A stretch of DNA of 12,782 bases from Polaribacter sp. Lineage in GTDB: Bacteria > Bacteroidota > Bacteroidia > Flavobacteriales > Flavobacteriaceae. Positions 1 to 7,259 of this stretch are shown one piece after another. The notes beneath the pieces are model-generated. The model was not told where the DNA came from and did not search any database. It worked only from the letters and a program-made list of their open reading frames with translations. The stretch lies in assembly GCA_029245665.1 (NCBI GenBank), contig JAQWOW010000122.1:1-12782 (forward strand). Direction: 5' to 3'. Position 1 is the first letter of the stretch, and each line of letters opens with the position of its first letter. The position numbers and the translations under genes are program-made.

Positions 1-20
1 ACTTTTTATAAATTTTAAAA

Positions 21-1913
21 CTAATAAAGAACTCTAAACTTTATTGTTCCTTCAACATTTCTTAACTTTTCAATTACTTCTTTGTTGTATTCTTTATCTA
101 AATCTGTTATGACATAACCAACTTTTGGATCTGTAGATAAATACTGACCTGTAATATTTAAATCGTATTTGGCTAAAATCTCATTGATTTTTGCCATCAC
201 GCCTGGAACGTTTTTATGAATATGCAAAAAACGATGTGCATTCGTTTGTCTTGGCAAACGAATATTTGGAAAATTAACAGCATCTACCGTATTTCCAGAA
301 TTGATGTAAGCCATAATTTTACTAGGAACAAAATCTGCAATACTTCTTTGTGCTTCTTCTGTACTACCTCCAACATGTGGTGTTAAAATTACATTATCTA
401 ACCCTTTTAACTCAGTATAAAAGTCACCATTTTTTCTAGGTTCAGAAGGATATACATCAATAGCAGCACCAGCAATTTTACCGCTTTTTAAAGCAGTAGC
501 TAATGCAGAAATATCCACCACAAAACCTCTTGCTAAGTTCACCAAATGTGCGCCATCTTTCATTTGAGAAATTTCTTTTTCTCCAAAGAAATTTCTATTG
601 GCAGCATTGTCATCAACGTGCAAAGTAACGACATCAGAAATGGCTAACAAATCCGTTAATGTATCCATTTTAGTAGCATTTCCAAGTGCCAACTTATCTT
701 CTACGTCATAATAACAAACATCCATTCCTAAAGCCTCCGCTAATACAGATAATTGCTTACCAATATTTCCATAACCAACAATTCCTAGTTTTTTACCGCG
801 AACCTCTCTAGAACCCTCTGCAGTTTTATTCCATTGACCATTATGAATTTCTGTGCTTCTTTGAAAAACACTACGCATTAACATGATAATTTCTCCAATC
901 GCCAACTCAACCACAGAACGTGTATTACTGTATGGAGCATTGAAAACAACAATTCCTTTTTCTTTACAAGCTTCTAAATCAATTTGTTTAGTACCGATAC
1001 AAAAAGCGCTAACAACCATCAATTTTTCTGCAGCTGCAACAACTCTTTCGGTAACGTTTGTTTTCGAACGGATCCCTAAAACATGTACGTCTTTTATTTT
1101 TTCTATCAATTCATCTTCAGACAAACTTTTAGAGACGGTTTCAACAGAAAATCCATCTGAAGATAACTTTGAAAAAGCATCTGGATGAACGTTTTCTAAT
1201 AATAAAATTTTAATTCTATTTTTCGGGTATGAGATATTTCTTGGCAACTTATTTACGTATAAAAATTCATCTAAATTTGGGGCGATATGGTCAGCGTTTT
1301 CTGTTGTCTTTACTCTTGAAACATTTTCTGTATAGGCAAAAAACTTATCTGCTATACCTGCTTCACGAGTTACATAATCACTATACCCATCTCCAATAAC
1401 TTGTATTTCTCCTTCTAGTTTCATGTCTTTTAAACACTGGATTTTTCCATTGTGTTGAGAAAGCGGATTATTGGCATCAAAGCTAATAATTTTACCATCT
1501 TTTGCAAATTCAAATGTGTTTGCAAACACTCTTTCTGAAGGGATATTGTATTCTTTTACAATAGGATCTATAAACTCTTTGAACCCACAAGATATAACAT
1601 ATATATCTTCTGCAAAGTTTTCAAAAAAATCTTTGTTACTTTCTATGGATTTTGAGACTTGCTTTTTTAAAGCTACTACTAAACCGGATAAATCAGTTTT
1701 ATTAGCATCTAATAATTTAATTCTTTTTTCTAAAGATTCTGTAAAGGATATTTCGCCATCGATTCCTAAATTAGTGATGTCAATTATTTCTTGAATAATT
1801 TCTTCTTTTTTAGGATTATTTTTTAGCGTAATTTCTGCCAAAACGTCTAACGCTTCAACACGTGTTAAAGTGCTATCAAAATCAAAAATATAATTTCTTT
1901 TTTTGGGAATCAT
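21..1913 (-). CDS. serA: Fused phosphoserine phosphatase / D-3-phosphoglycerate dehydrogenase
   Basis: This 630-residue cytosolic protein joins two serine-biosynthesis enzymes. Residues 1-220 are a SerB-type HAD phosphatase: DFDST at 11-15 (nucleophile D11, acid/base D13), E20, R64 in a GEISF context, motif II S108, K157, and GDGYSD at 174-179. Residues 233-550 are a SerA-type NAD dehydrogenase: GYGNIG at 380-385, then the catalytic triad R462, E491, H513. Residues 561-630 are an ACT domain; H566, N568 and N586 align with the serine-binding H344, N346 and N364 of E. coli SerA, so serine feedback inhibition is expected. The enzyme should catalyse the first step (3-phosphoglycerate oxidation) and last step (phosphoserine hydrolysis); SerC, the middle enzyme, is not in the window. 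The ATG at 1911-1913 starts six residues before the first HAD strand. All key residues of both halves are present, so I expect both to be active. Confidence 0.93.
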   Translation of the reverse strand: MIPKKRNYIFDFDSTLTRVEALDVLAEITLKNNPKKEEIIQEIIDITNLGIDGEISFTESLEKRIKLLDANKTDLSGLVVALKKQVSKSIESNKDFFENFAEDIYVISCGFKEFIDPIVKEYNIPSERVFANTFEFAKDGKIISFDANNPLSQHNGKIQCLKDMKLEGEIQVIGDGYSDYVTREAGIADKFFAYTENVSRVKTTENADHIAPNLDEFLYVNKLPRNISYPKNRIKILLLENVHPDAFSKLSSDGFSVETVSKSLSEDELIEKIKDVHVLGIRSKTNVTERVVAAAEKLMVVSAFCIGTKQIDLEACKEKGIVVFNAPYSNTRSVVELAIGEIIMLMRSVFQRSTEIHNGQWNKTAEGSREVRGKKLGIVGYGNIGKQLSVLAEALGMDVCYYDVEDKLALGNATKMDTLTDLLAISDVVTLHVDDNAANRNFFGEKEISQMKDGAHLVNLARGFVVDISALATALKSGKIAGAAIDVYPSEPRKNGDFYTELKGLDNVILTPHVGGSTEEAQRSIADFVPSKIMAYINSGNTVDAVNFPNIRLPRQTNAHRFLHIHKNVPGVMAKINEILAKYDLNITGQYLSTDPKVGYVITDLDKEYNKEVIEKLRNVEGTIKFRVLY

Positions 1914-1953
1914 TACTTTAAGAATCTAAGTTGAATTAAAGTCGGTAAATTTA

Positions 1954-1961
1954 CAAATTTA
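1954..1961 (-). promoter_or_regulatory. Putative -7 element of the serB-serA fusion promoter
   Basis: Read on the minus strand this is TAAATTTG, an exact match to the Bacteroidetes -7 consensus TAnnTTTG, 40 bases before the fusion gene's start. The predicted transcript would have a leader of roughly 30-40 bases. I do not see a well-spaced TTG -33 element; the nearest candidate is a weak CTG about 24 bases upstream. Placement supports a promoter, but the missing -33 box lowers confidence. Confidence 0.5.
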
Positions 1962-2054
1962 GACGGTAAGTAAGAAGCTATTTTACAGTTTTATGATATC
2001 TATTTTATATCCTATAAATATCAAAATTCTTCACAATAAAAGTACATTAAACTC

Positions 2055-2876
2055 CTAAAAATTATCAAATCCTAAAAGAAGTAACCACCATACAATTGGC
2101 AACAACTCTACCCAAAAAGAACTAAAATATTTAGATTGATAAGTTTTTGCTCTCATTAATAAGACAATCAATAAAAAAAAGAAAATCATAAATGGTGTTT
2201 TTACAATTACATTTGAAGTGTGTACATATTCTAGAACCAAAGAAAAAATCATTAGCATCAATCCCAACTTCTTTGTTTTTTGAACTCCAATTTTCTTTGG
2301 AATTGTCTGTAAAGAAATCGCATCATATTTTACATCTCTAATATCAAAAGGCAATATTAAAACAACAACAATGACAAAACGTTGTACTAGAGATAAAACT
2401 ATTTCTAAAGAGATTTCTTTACCCACTTCAATCAATGGAATTAAAACAGTAAAACCTGCCCATACGAATGCCACAACTATAATTTTCAGATAACTTACCG
2501 CTCTCAAGTTTTTTTCAAAACCACTTAAAAAGGGAACCGCATATAAAACAGTTAGCAATGTGAAAGGCATTGTGAAATAATGTGTTTTGAGAGAGATTTG
2601 TGAAGCATAAAATAACAATGCTAAAAAACAAAAAAATGAAAAAACTTGAATAATTTTTAAATCTTTCGTTAAACTTCTGTGATGTAATTTTGCTACACCA
2701 GCATATTTTACAAAATTGTAACCCGAAATCGTTCCAAAAAAAATAAAATAATTTAGATTTTTATTATAAGGAAGCTCAAAATATAGTTCTGTAATTCTTA
2801 AAAAAGCGTATACTGAAAAAGCAACATGAATACTTGCATTTAAATAAAAATCGATCAGTAATTTAAAGAATCTCAT
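2055..2876 (-). CDS. UbiA-like polytopic membrane protein
   Basis: A 273-residue, strongly hydrophobic protein with about eight predicted membrane segments (around 15-33, 42-60, 78-96, 100-118, 130-150, 158-178, 205-220, 228-270). It resembles the UbiA prenyltransferase family: the second Asp-rich motif is present as D178-IR-D181-VKY-D185 in a cytosolic loop after a membrane segment, and residues 124-139 (LRAVSYLKI then W139) resemble the conserved mid-protein R/YLK region. Where the first motif (NDxxDxxxD) should be, only N54 survives in GYNFVKY, with no Asp. UbiA enzymes transfer prenyl chains to aromatic acceptors using Mg2+ held by both motifs, so catalysis is uncertain and the substrate unknown. 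The gene is divergent from gcvP and 141 bases downstream of no other minus-strand gene. The start ATG at 2874-2876 leaves only a short N-terminal tail before the first membrane helix. Confidence 0.62.
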   Translation of the reverse strand: MRFFKLLIDFYLNASIHVAFSVYAFLRITELYFELPYNKNLNYFIFFGTISGYNFVKYAGVAKLHHRSLTKDLKIIQVFSFFCFLALLFYASQISLKTHYFTMPFTLLTVLYAVPFLSGFEKNLRAVSYLKIIVVAFVWAGFTVLIPLIEVGKEISLEIVLSLVQRFVIVVVLILPFDIRDVKYDAISLQTIPKKIGVQKTKKLGLMLMIFSLVLEYVHTSNVIVKTPFMIFFFLLIVLLMRAKTYQSKYFSSFWVELLPIVWWLLLLGFDNF

Positions 2877-2880
2877 TTTA

Positions 2881-2888
2881 CAAAAGTA
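2881..2888 (-). promoter_or_regulatory. Putative -7 element next to the UbiA-like gene start
   Basis: On the minus strand this reads TACTTTTG, an exact TAnnTTTG match. It ends only four bases before the ATG at 2876, so a transcript from it would start at or next to the start codon and be nearly leaderless. No TTG -33 element sits at the expected 17-23 base spacing, so the element could be chance in AT-rich DNA. Confidence 0.35.
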
Positions 2889-2946
2889 AAGGTTATGTTG
2901 ATAACATTTATATTTGGTTAATAATTAACCTTTTTTATCAGCTTAA

Positions 2947-2981
2947 TTTGAATTTTGAACCTTCTAAAAAACTTATTTTTG
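2947..2981 (+). promoter_or_regulatory. Putative gcvP promoter
   Basis: TATTTTTG at 2974-2981 matches the Bacteroidetes -7 consensus TAnnTTTG exactly. Two TTTG boxes lie upstream: 2947-2950 (23 bases before the -7 element) and 2954-2957 (16 bases before it). These bracket the usual TTG spacing of about 17-23 bases. Transcription would begin near 2988 and give gcvP a leader of about 75 bases. I see no convincing riboswitch in that leader. Confidence 0.6.
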
Positions 2982-3064
2982 TAGCTTATAAATTCAATTA
3001 ATTTTTTGATCTATTGCAAACCAACTTAATGGATTGAAATACGTCCAAATAAAACTGAAAGTTA

Positions 3065-5911
3065 ATGAATACAAATTCGTTTCAAAATAGACATATTGGG
3101 CCTAGCAAGAAGGAACAAGAAAAAATGTTGTCAGCCCTAAAAATTGAGACTTTAGATCAATTAATTTTTGAAACAGTCCCAAATGATATTCGTTTAAAAA
3201 ACGAGCTAGATCTTGCTCCTGAAATGAGTGAATATGAGTATTTGGCACATAGTAAACAATTGTCTGAAAAAAATAAAGTTTTTAAAAGCTATATTGGCTT
3301 AGGATATCACGAAGCGATTGTACCAAGTGTAATTCAACGTAATATTTTAGAAAACCCAGGTTGGTATACAGCATATACTCCCTACCAAGCAGAAATTGCT
3401 CAAGGACGTTTAGAAGCTTTGTTAAATTACCAAACAATGATTTGTGATTTAACAGGAATGGAATTGGCAAATGCCTCTTTGTTAGATGAGTCTACCGCTG
3501 CTGCAGAGGCAATGACATTGTTATTTGATGTTAGAGAACGAGTTAAGAAAAAAGCAGGAGCGAATAAGTTTTTTGTTTCCAATGAAATTTTACCTCAAAC
3601 AGTATCCCTTCTTCAAACAAGATCTACGCCTATTGGAATTGAATTGGTGATTGGCAGTCATGAAGAATTTGATTTTTCTGATGATTTTTTTGGAGCTATT
3701 TTACAATACCCAGGTAAGTTTGGACAAATTTTTAATTATGAAAAATTTGTAGCTAAAGCTAATGAAAACAATATAAAAGTAGCTGTTGCTGCAGATATTT
3801 TATCCCTAGTAAAATTAAAATCACCTGGCGAATTTGGTGCTTCTGTTGTTGTTGGAACAAGTCAACGTTTTGGAATCCCTCTGGGTTATGGAGGTCCGCA
3901 CGCTGCATTTTTTGCGACTAAAAAAGCATACAAAAGAAGCATTCCTGGGCGTATTATTGGGGTTACCAAAGACAGAAATGGAAATCGTGCTTTGCGAATG
4001 GCACTCCAAACGAGAGAACAACATATTAAGCGTGAAAAAGCAACCTCTAATATTTGTACCGCTCAGGTATTGTTAGCTGTTATGGCTGGAATGTACGCCG
4101 TTTATCATGGTAAAAATGGCTTGCAATATATTGCAGATACAATTCACACAAATACCCAAAAATTATCTATAATTTTAAAAGATTTGGGTTTTAAACAGCT
4201 CAACTCTTCTTATTTTGATACGATTTTAATTGAAGTAGAAGCAGCTAAATTAAAGTCAGTTTCTGAAGCCAAAAATATTAATTTTAATTATATTGATGAA
4301 AATCATGTTTCTATTTCTATAAATGAAACTGTTGGAGTTGAAGAAATTAAAGCCATTGTAAGTTGCTTTGAAGAAGCTTTCAATCTTCCGGTTTTTAAGA
4401 CTGGTACATCATCATTCTCAAGCACCATAATTCCTGAGGCGCTTCAAAGAAATACCACGTTTTTAGAAAATAATATATTCAACACCTACCAATCTGAAAC
4501 AAATATGATGCGTTATATCAAAAGATTAGAACGCAAAGATTTGGCTTTAAATCATTCTATGATTTCTTTGGGTTCGTGTACTATGAAATTGAATGCAGCT
4601 TCAGAAATGCTTCCTTTAAGCAATCCACAATGGGGCAATATTCACCCTTTTGTTCCATTAAATCAAGCTGAAGGATATCATGAAGTTTTAAGAAAGTTAG
4701 AACAGCAATTAAATATAGTAACTGGTTTTGCGGGCACATCTTTACAACCCAATTCAGGTGCTCAAGGTGAATTTGCGGGTTTAATGACTATCAGAGCCTA
4801 CCATCAATCAAACGGAGATTCACATAGAAATATTTGTCTGATTCCTGCCTCTGCTCATGGCACAAACCCTGCTTCAGCAGTTATGGCAGGAATGAAGGTG
4901 ATCGTTACCAAAACTGCAGAAAATGGAAATATAGACGTAAATGATTTACGCGAAAAAGCCGAAATCCATAAAAGTAATTTGGCGGCTTTAATGGTTACTT
5001 ACCCTTCTACTCACGGAGTTTACGAAAAAGAAATTAAAGAAATTACAAAAATTATTCATGATCATGGCGGACAGGTTTATATGGACGGTGCTAATATGAA
5101 TGCACAGGTTGGCCTCACAAATCCTGCTACTATTGGTGCTGATGTTTGTCACCTTAACTTACACAAAACATTTGCCATTCCTCATGGGGGAGGTGGTCCT
5201 GGAGTTGGCCCAATTTGTGTAGCTCCTCAATTAGTTCCTTTCTTACCCTCAAATCCGGTAATTGAAACTGGTGGCAAAAATGCCATTACAGCTATTTCTG
5301 GAGCACCCTGGGGTTCTGCCTTGGCGTGTTTAATTTCTTACGGATACATTACAATGTTGGGAGCAAAAGGGTTGACAGACTCAACAAAAATTGCCATCCT
5401 TAACGCCAATTATATAAAAGAACGTTTGAAAGGATATTATAGAACCCTTTATACGGGTGAAATGAATAGAGCTGCTCATGAAATGATCATAGATTGTAGA
5501 GATTTTAAACAAAACGGAATTGAAGTTGTAGATATTGCTAAACGACTTATGGATTATGGGTTCCATGCACCAACAGTTTCTTTCCCTGTTGGAGGAACAA
5601 TGATGATTGAACCAACAGAGTCTGAGAGTATAGAGGAACTAGATCGCTTTTGTGACGCAATGATTTCTATTCGTGAAGAAATTAAAAATGCGTCTAAAGA
5701 AGACAATAATAATCCTTTAAAAAATGCACCTCATACACAAGAAATGCTAACTGCTGATATTTGGGATTTCCCATATACCAGACAACAGGCTGCTTTTCCT
5801 TTAGCTTATATTGCTGATCATAAATTCTGGCCTACTGTTCGACGAGTTGATGATGCTTTTGGTGATAGGAACTTAATCTGTTCTTGCAACCCCATAGAAG
5901 ATTATCTATAA
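3065..5911 (+). CDS. gcvP: Glycine dehydrogenase (decarboxylating), glycine cleavage system P-protein
   Basis: A full-length, single-chain P-protein of 948 residues (about 957 in E. coli). This PLP enzyme decarboxylates glycine and loads the aminomethyl group onto the lipoyl arm of the H-protein, feeding one-carbon units to tetrahydrofolate. Evidence: the N-terminal RHIGP signature within the first 15 residues, the N-terminal fold-type I half to about 440, a linker, and the C-terminal half with SLGSCTMKLN near 500. The PLP lysine is K701 in HLNLHK, followed by the glycine-rich PHGGGGPG loop. The C-terminus contains the conserved FPYTRQQAAFP segment and a PIEDYL-type end. The ATG at 3065 is preceded by a plausible promoter. 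The gcvT and gcvH genes are not adjacent, as is common in Bacteroidetes. A ThiE-like gene follows after 43 bases and is likely cotranscribed. Confidence 0.98.
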   Translation: MNTNSFQNRHIGPSKKEQEKMLSALKIETLDQLIFETVPNDIRLKNELDLAPEMSEYEYLAHSKQLSEKNKVFKSYIGLGYHEAIVPSVIQRNILENPGWYTAYTPYQAEIAQGRLEALLNYQTMICDLTGMELANASLLDESTAAAEAMTLLFDVRERVKKKAGANKFFVSNEILPQTVSLLQTRSTPIGIELVIGSHEEFDFSDDFFGAILQYPGKFGQIFNYEKFVAKANENNIKVAVAADILSLVKLKSPGEFGASVVVGTSQRFGIPLGYGGPHAAFFATKKAYKRSIPGRIIGVTKDRNGNRALRMALQTREQHIKREKATSNICTAQVLLAVMAGMYAVYHGKNGLQYIADTIHTNTQKLSIILKDLGFKQLNSSYFDTILIEVEAAKLKSVSEAKNINFNYIDENHVSISINETVGVEEIKAIVSCFEEAFNLPVFKTGTSSFSSTIIPEALQRNTTFLENNIFNTYQSETNMMRYIKRLERKDLALNHSMISLGSCTMKLNAASEMLPLSNPQWGNIHPFVPLNQAEGYHEVLRKLEQQLNIVTGFAGTSLQPNSGAQGEFAGLMTIRAYHQSNGDSHRNICLIPASAHGTNPASAVMAGMKVIVTKTAENGNIDVNDLREKAEIHKSNLAALMVTYPSTHGVYEKEIKEITKIIHDHGGQVYMDGANMNAQVGLTNPATIGADVCHLNLHKTFAIPHGGGGPGVGPICVAPQLVPFLPSNPVIETGGKNAITAISGAPWGSALACLISYGYITMLGAKGLTDSTKIAILNANYIKERLKGYYRTLYTGEMNRAAHEMIIDCRDFKQNGIEVVDIAKRLMDYGFHAPTVSFPVGGTMMIEPTESESIEELDRFCDAMISIREEIKNASKEDNNNPLKNAPHTQEMLTADIWDFPYTRQQAAFPLAYIADHKFWPTVRRVDDAFGDRNLICSCNPIEDYL

Positions 5912-5954
5912 GAAGATATTTTTCTATGTACTAAACAAGATCGTAAAAAATAAT

Positions 5955-6596
5955 ATGATACCTAAATTACATTATATCTCTCAGGGAATAAATGCCCAAG
6001 AACATTTAAATAATATTCAAGCAGCTTGTACTTCTGGAGTAGAACTGGTTCAGTTACGTTTGAAACAATTTGATACTAAAACAGTTTTAGAAACAGCCAA
6101 AAAGGCTAGAGAAATTACAGAACGATTTCAAACTCGTTTGATGATCAACGATTTTTATAAAATAGCCAGAGAAGTAAAGGCAGATGGTGTGCATTTAGAA
6201 CAATTGAATAGCTGCCCAAAGATTGTTAGAAAAGAATTGGCTTCTTGGCAAATTATAGGAAGCAACGCTTCAACAATAGAAGAATGTAAAAAACTGATTG
6301 AAAAAAAAGTTGATTATATCGAATTGGGACCCTTTCGATTGAATAATTTAAAAAATAATTCAAATAACGCATTGGGTGAAAAAGGATTTTCAACAATACT
6401 CTCTGCTTTAAAAAGCAATATTCCAATCATTGCAACCGGAGGAATCACCCTAAATGATATTCTAGATGTGATGATAACAGGTGTTTATGGCATTGCAGTT
6501 TCTGAAGAAATTACTCGAAATTTCAATAGCATTCCTAAATTTAAAGAAGTAATAAGCGGTGAAAAAGTACAAGAACAAACTTGGAAACCAAATTAA
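5955..6596 (+). CDS. Thiamine-phosphate synthase / TenI family protein (divergent)
   Basis: A 213-residue TIM-barrel protein of the ThiE/TenI family. Recognisable elements are QLRLK (33-37), MIND (63-66), KADGVHLEQ (75-83), GPF (125-127), K133, LG (140-141) and TGGI (161-164) with AVSEEI near the end. ThiE couples hydroxymethylpyrimidine diphosphate to thiazole phosphate; TenI is a thiazole tautomerase on the same fold. Here R35, K37, N65, D66 and K133 match ThiE catalytic or diphosphate-binding positions, but the HLGQED element is HLEQLN, replacing the Mg-binding Asp (D112 in B. subtilis ThiE) by N85, and the following Ser (S130 there) appears to be N104. These changes make canonical ThiE activity doubtful and a TenI-like or other role possible. 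No thiC, thiG or thiS is nearby. It lies 43 bases after gcvP. Family call is firm, reaction is not. Confidence 0.8.
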   Translation: MIPKLHYISQGINAQEHLNNIQAACTSGVELVQLRLKQFDTKTVLETAKKAREITERFQTRLMINDFYKIAREVKADGVHLEQLNSCPKIVRKELASWQIIGSNASTIEECKKLIEKKVDYIELGPFRLNNLKNNSNNALGEKGFSTILSALKSNIPIIATGGITLNDILDVMITGVYGIAVSEEITRNFNSIPKFKEVISGEKVQEQTWKPN

Positions 6597-6691
6597 ATAA
6601 AATAATTTATCCTGATTAATAAAAGACAAATCACCAAACTTTATAGCCGGGTTTTATAAAAAGAACAGTAATAATAAAGATTGTTAACAAA

Positions 6692-6721
6692 AAAACTCCA
6701 ACAAATGAATGTTGGAGTTTT
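6692..6721. terminator. Bidirectional hairpin terminator between thiE-like gene and rpmE2
   Basis: A perfect 12-bp inverted repeat (arms 6692-6703 and 6710-6721, six-base loop) sits between two convergent genes. On the minus strand the hairpin is followed by seven U (complement of the A run 6689-6695), a classic intrinsic terminator for rpmE2, whose stop is 25 bases away. On the plus strand the U tract is only four bases, so it should terminate the gcvP transcript less efficiently. Confidence 0.88.
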
Positions 6722-6746
6722 GGATATTTTGAAGATTCTTAAAGAA

Positions 6747-6998
6747 TTACTTCTTAAATTTTGCGTATTTAGTTTTAAATTTATCAATACGTCCTGCAGC
6801 ATCAATAAGTTTAGATTTACCAGTGTAAAATGGGTGAGACGTTCTTGAAATCTCTAATTTTACTAAAGGATACTCAACACCATCAACTTCTAGAGTCTCT
6901 TTAGTGTCTACAGTAGAACGTGTTAAAAACACATCTTCATTAGACATGTCTTTGAATGCTACCATTCTATAATTTTCTGGATGAATTCCTTTTTTCAT
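6747..6998 (-). CDS. rpmE2: Large ribosomal subunit protein bL31, type B
   Basis: An 83-residue ribosomal protein of the 50S subunit that bridges toward the 30S head in the family. It begins MKKGIHPENY and contains the conserved TSHPFYTGK segment (around residues 53-61), followed by a basic tail FKTKYAKFKK. There are no cysteines, so it is the zinc-free type B (C-minus) form, which in many bacteria replaces zinc-binding L31; in Bacteroidetes it is generally the only L31. The gene is single, with its own promoter (7098-7127), a leader of about 90 bases containing two inverted repeats, and a strong terminator. The start ATG at 6996-6998 matches the family N-terminus exactly. Confidence 0.97.
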   Translation of the reverse strand: MKKGIHPENYRMVAFKDMSNEDVFLTRSTVDTKETLEVDGVEYPLVKLEISRTSHPFYTGKSKLIDAAGRIDKFKTKYAKFKK

Positions 6999-7045
6999 TT
7001 TATTATATTTTAATACTTTAATATTATGTTTTCATGAGTGAAGTT

Positions 7046-7089
7046 GGTAAGGCTTACCCGTATCTCTAAATAGTTGTTATCTACTATTT
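7046..7089 (-). promoter_or_regulatory. Structured leader of rpmE2 mRNA (two inverted repeats)
   Basis: The predicted rpmE2 leader (about 6999-7091) contains a 7-bp hairpin with arms 7068-7074 and 7083-7089 (AAATAGT/ACTATTT, eight-base loop) at its 5' end and a 13-base near-palindrome GGTAAGGCTTACC at 7046-7058. The rest is AU-rich. Structured leaders bound by the protein product are known for several ribosomal proteins, including L31 in other phyla; that this is one is inference. Confidence 0.35.
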
Positions 7090-7097
7090 TGAGGATG

Positions 7098-7127
7098 CAA
7101 ATTTAACTATATTTTTCAATTTACAAA
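7098..7127 (-). promoter_or_regulatory. rpmE2 promoter (TTTG-N18-TAAATTTG)
   Basis: On the minus strand a TTTG -33 box (7124-7127) is followed after 18 bases by TAAATTTG (7098-7105). Both elements and the spacing fit the Bacteroidetes primary sigma factor consensus. Transcription would start near 7091, roughly 93 bases before the rpmE2 ATG. Confidence 0.75.
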
Positions 7128-7179
7128 TAAATATTTTGTTTTTATTTGGCCTTATAAATACAATAGTAAGATTTATACT

Positions 7180-7187
7180 TACTTTTG
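7180..7187 (+). promoter_or_regulatory. Putative -7 element for the glutaminyl cyclase / beta-helix pair
   Basis: TACTTTTG matches TAnnTTTG exactly and lies 72 bases before the cyclase start. A TTTG is present at 7145-7148 but 31 bases upstream, too far for a standard -33 box, so this promoter is only partly supported. Confidence 0.5.
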
Positions 7188-7259
7188 TAGACAATTAGTA
7201 GTTTTTTATTACTTTTTTTAAGAACAAAAAGACTAAATTTAAATATAAAAATTATAAAA

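Noticed and set aside
883..1794. Plus-strand open frames of 101 and 107 codons opposite the SerB-SerA fusion
   Set aside because: They lie wholly inside a conserved gene on the other strand, match no family and have no promoter or start context.
2988..3064. Possible glycine riboswitch in the gcvP leader
   Set aside because: The leader is short and AT-rich and lacks the conserved paired aptamer core expected of a glycine riboswitch.
3282..5566. Several 60-80 codon frames overlapping gcvP in other frames
   Set aside because: The gcvP reading frame is conserved throughout; these show composition of shadow frames only.
6640..6662. TTTATA...TATAAA inverted repeat around GCCGGGTT
   Set aside because: Only six AT pairs, likely chance in AT-rich DNA; the real terminator is the 12-bp hairpin at 6692-6721.
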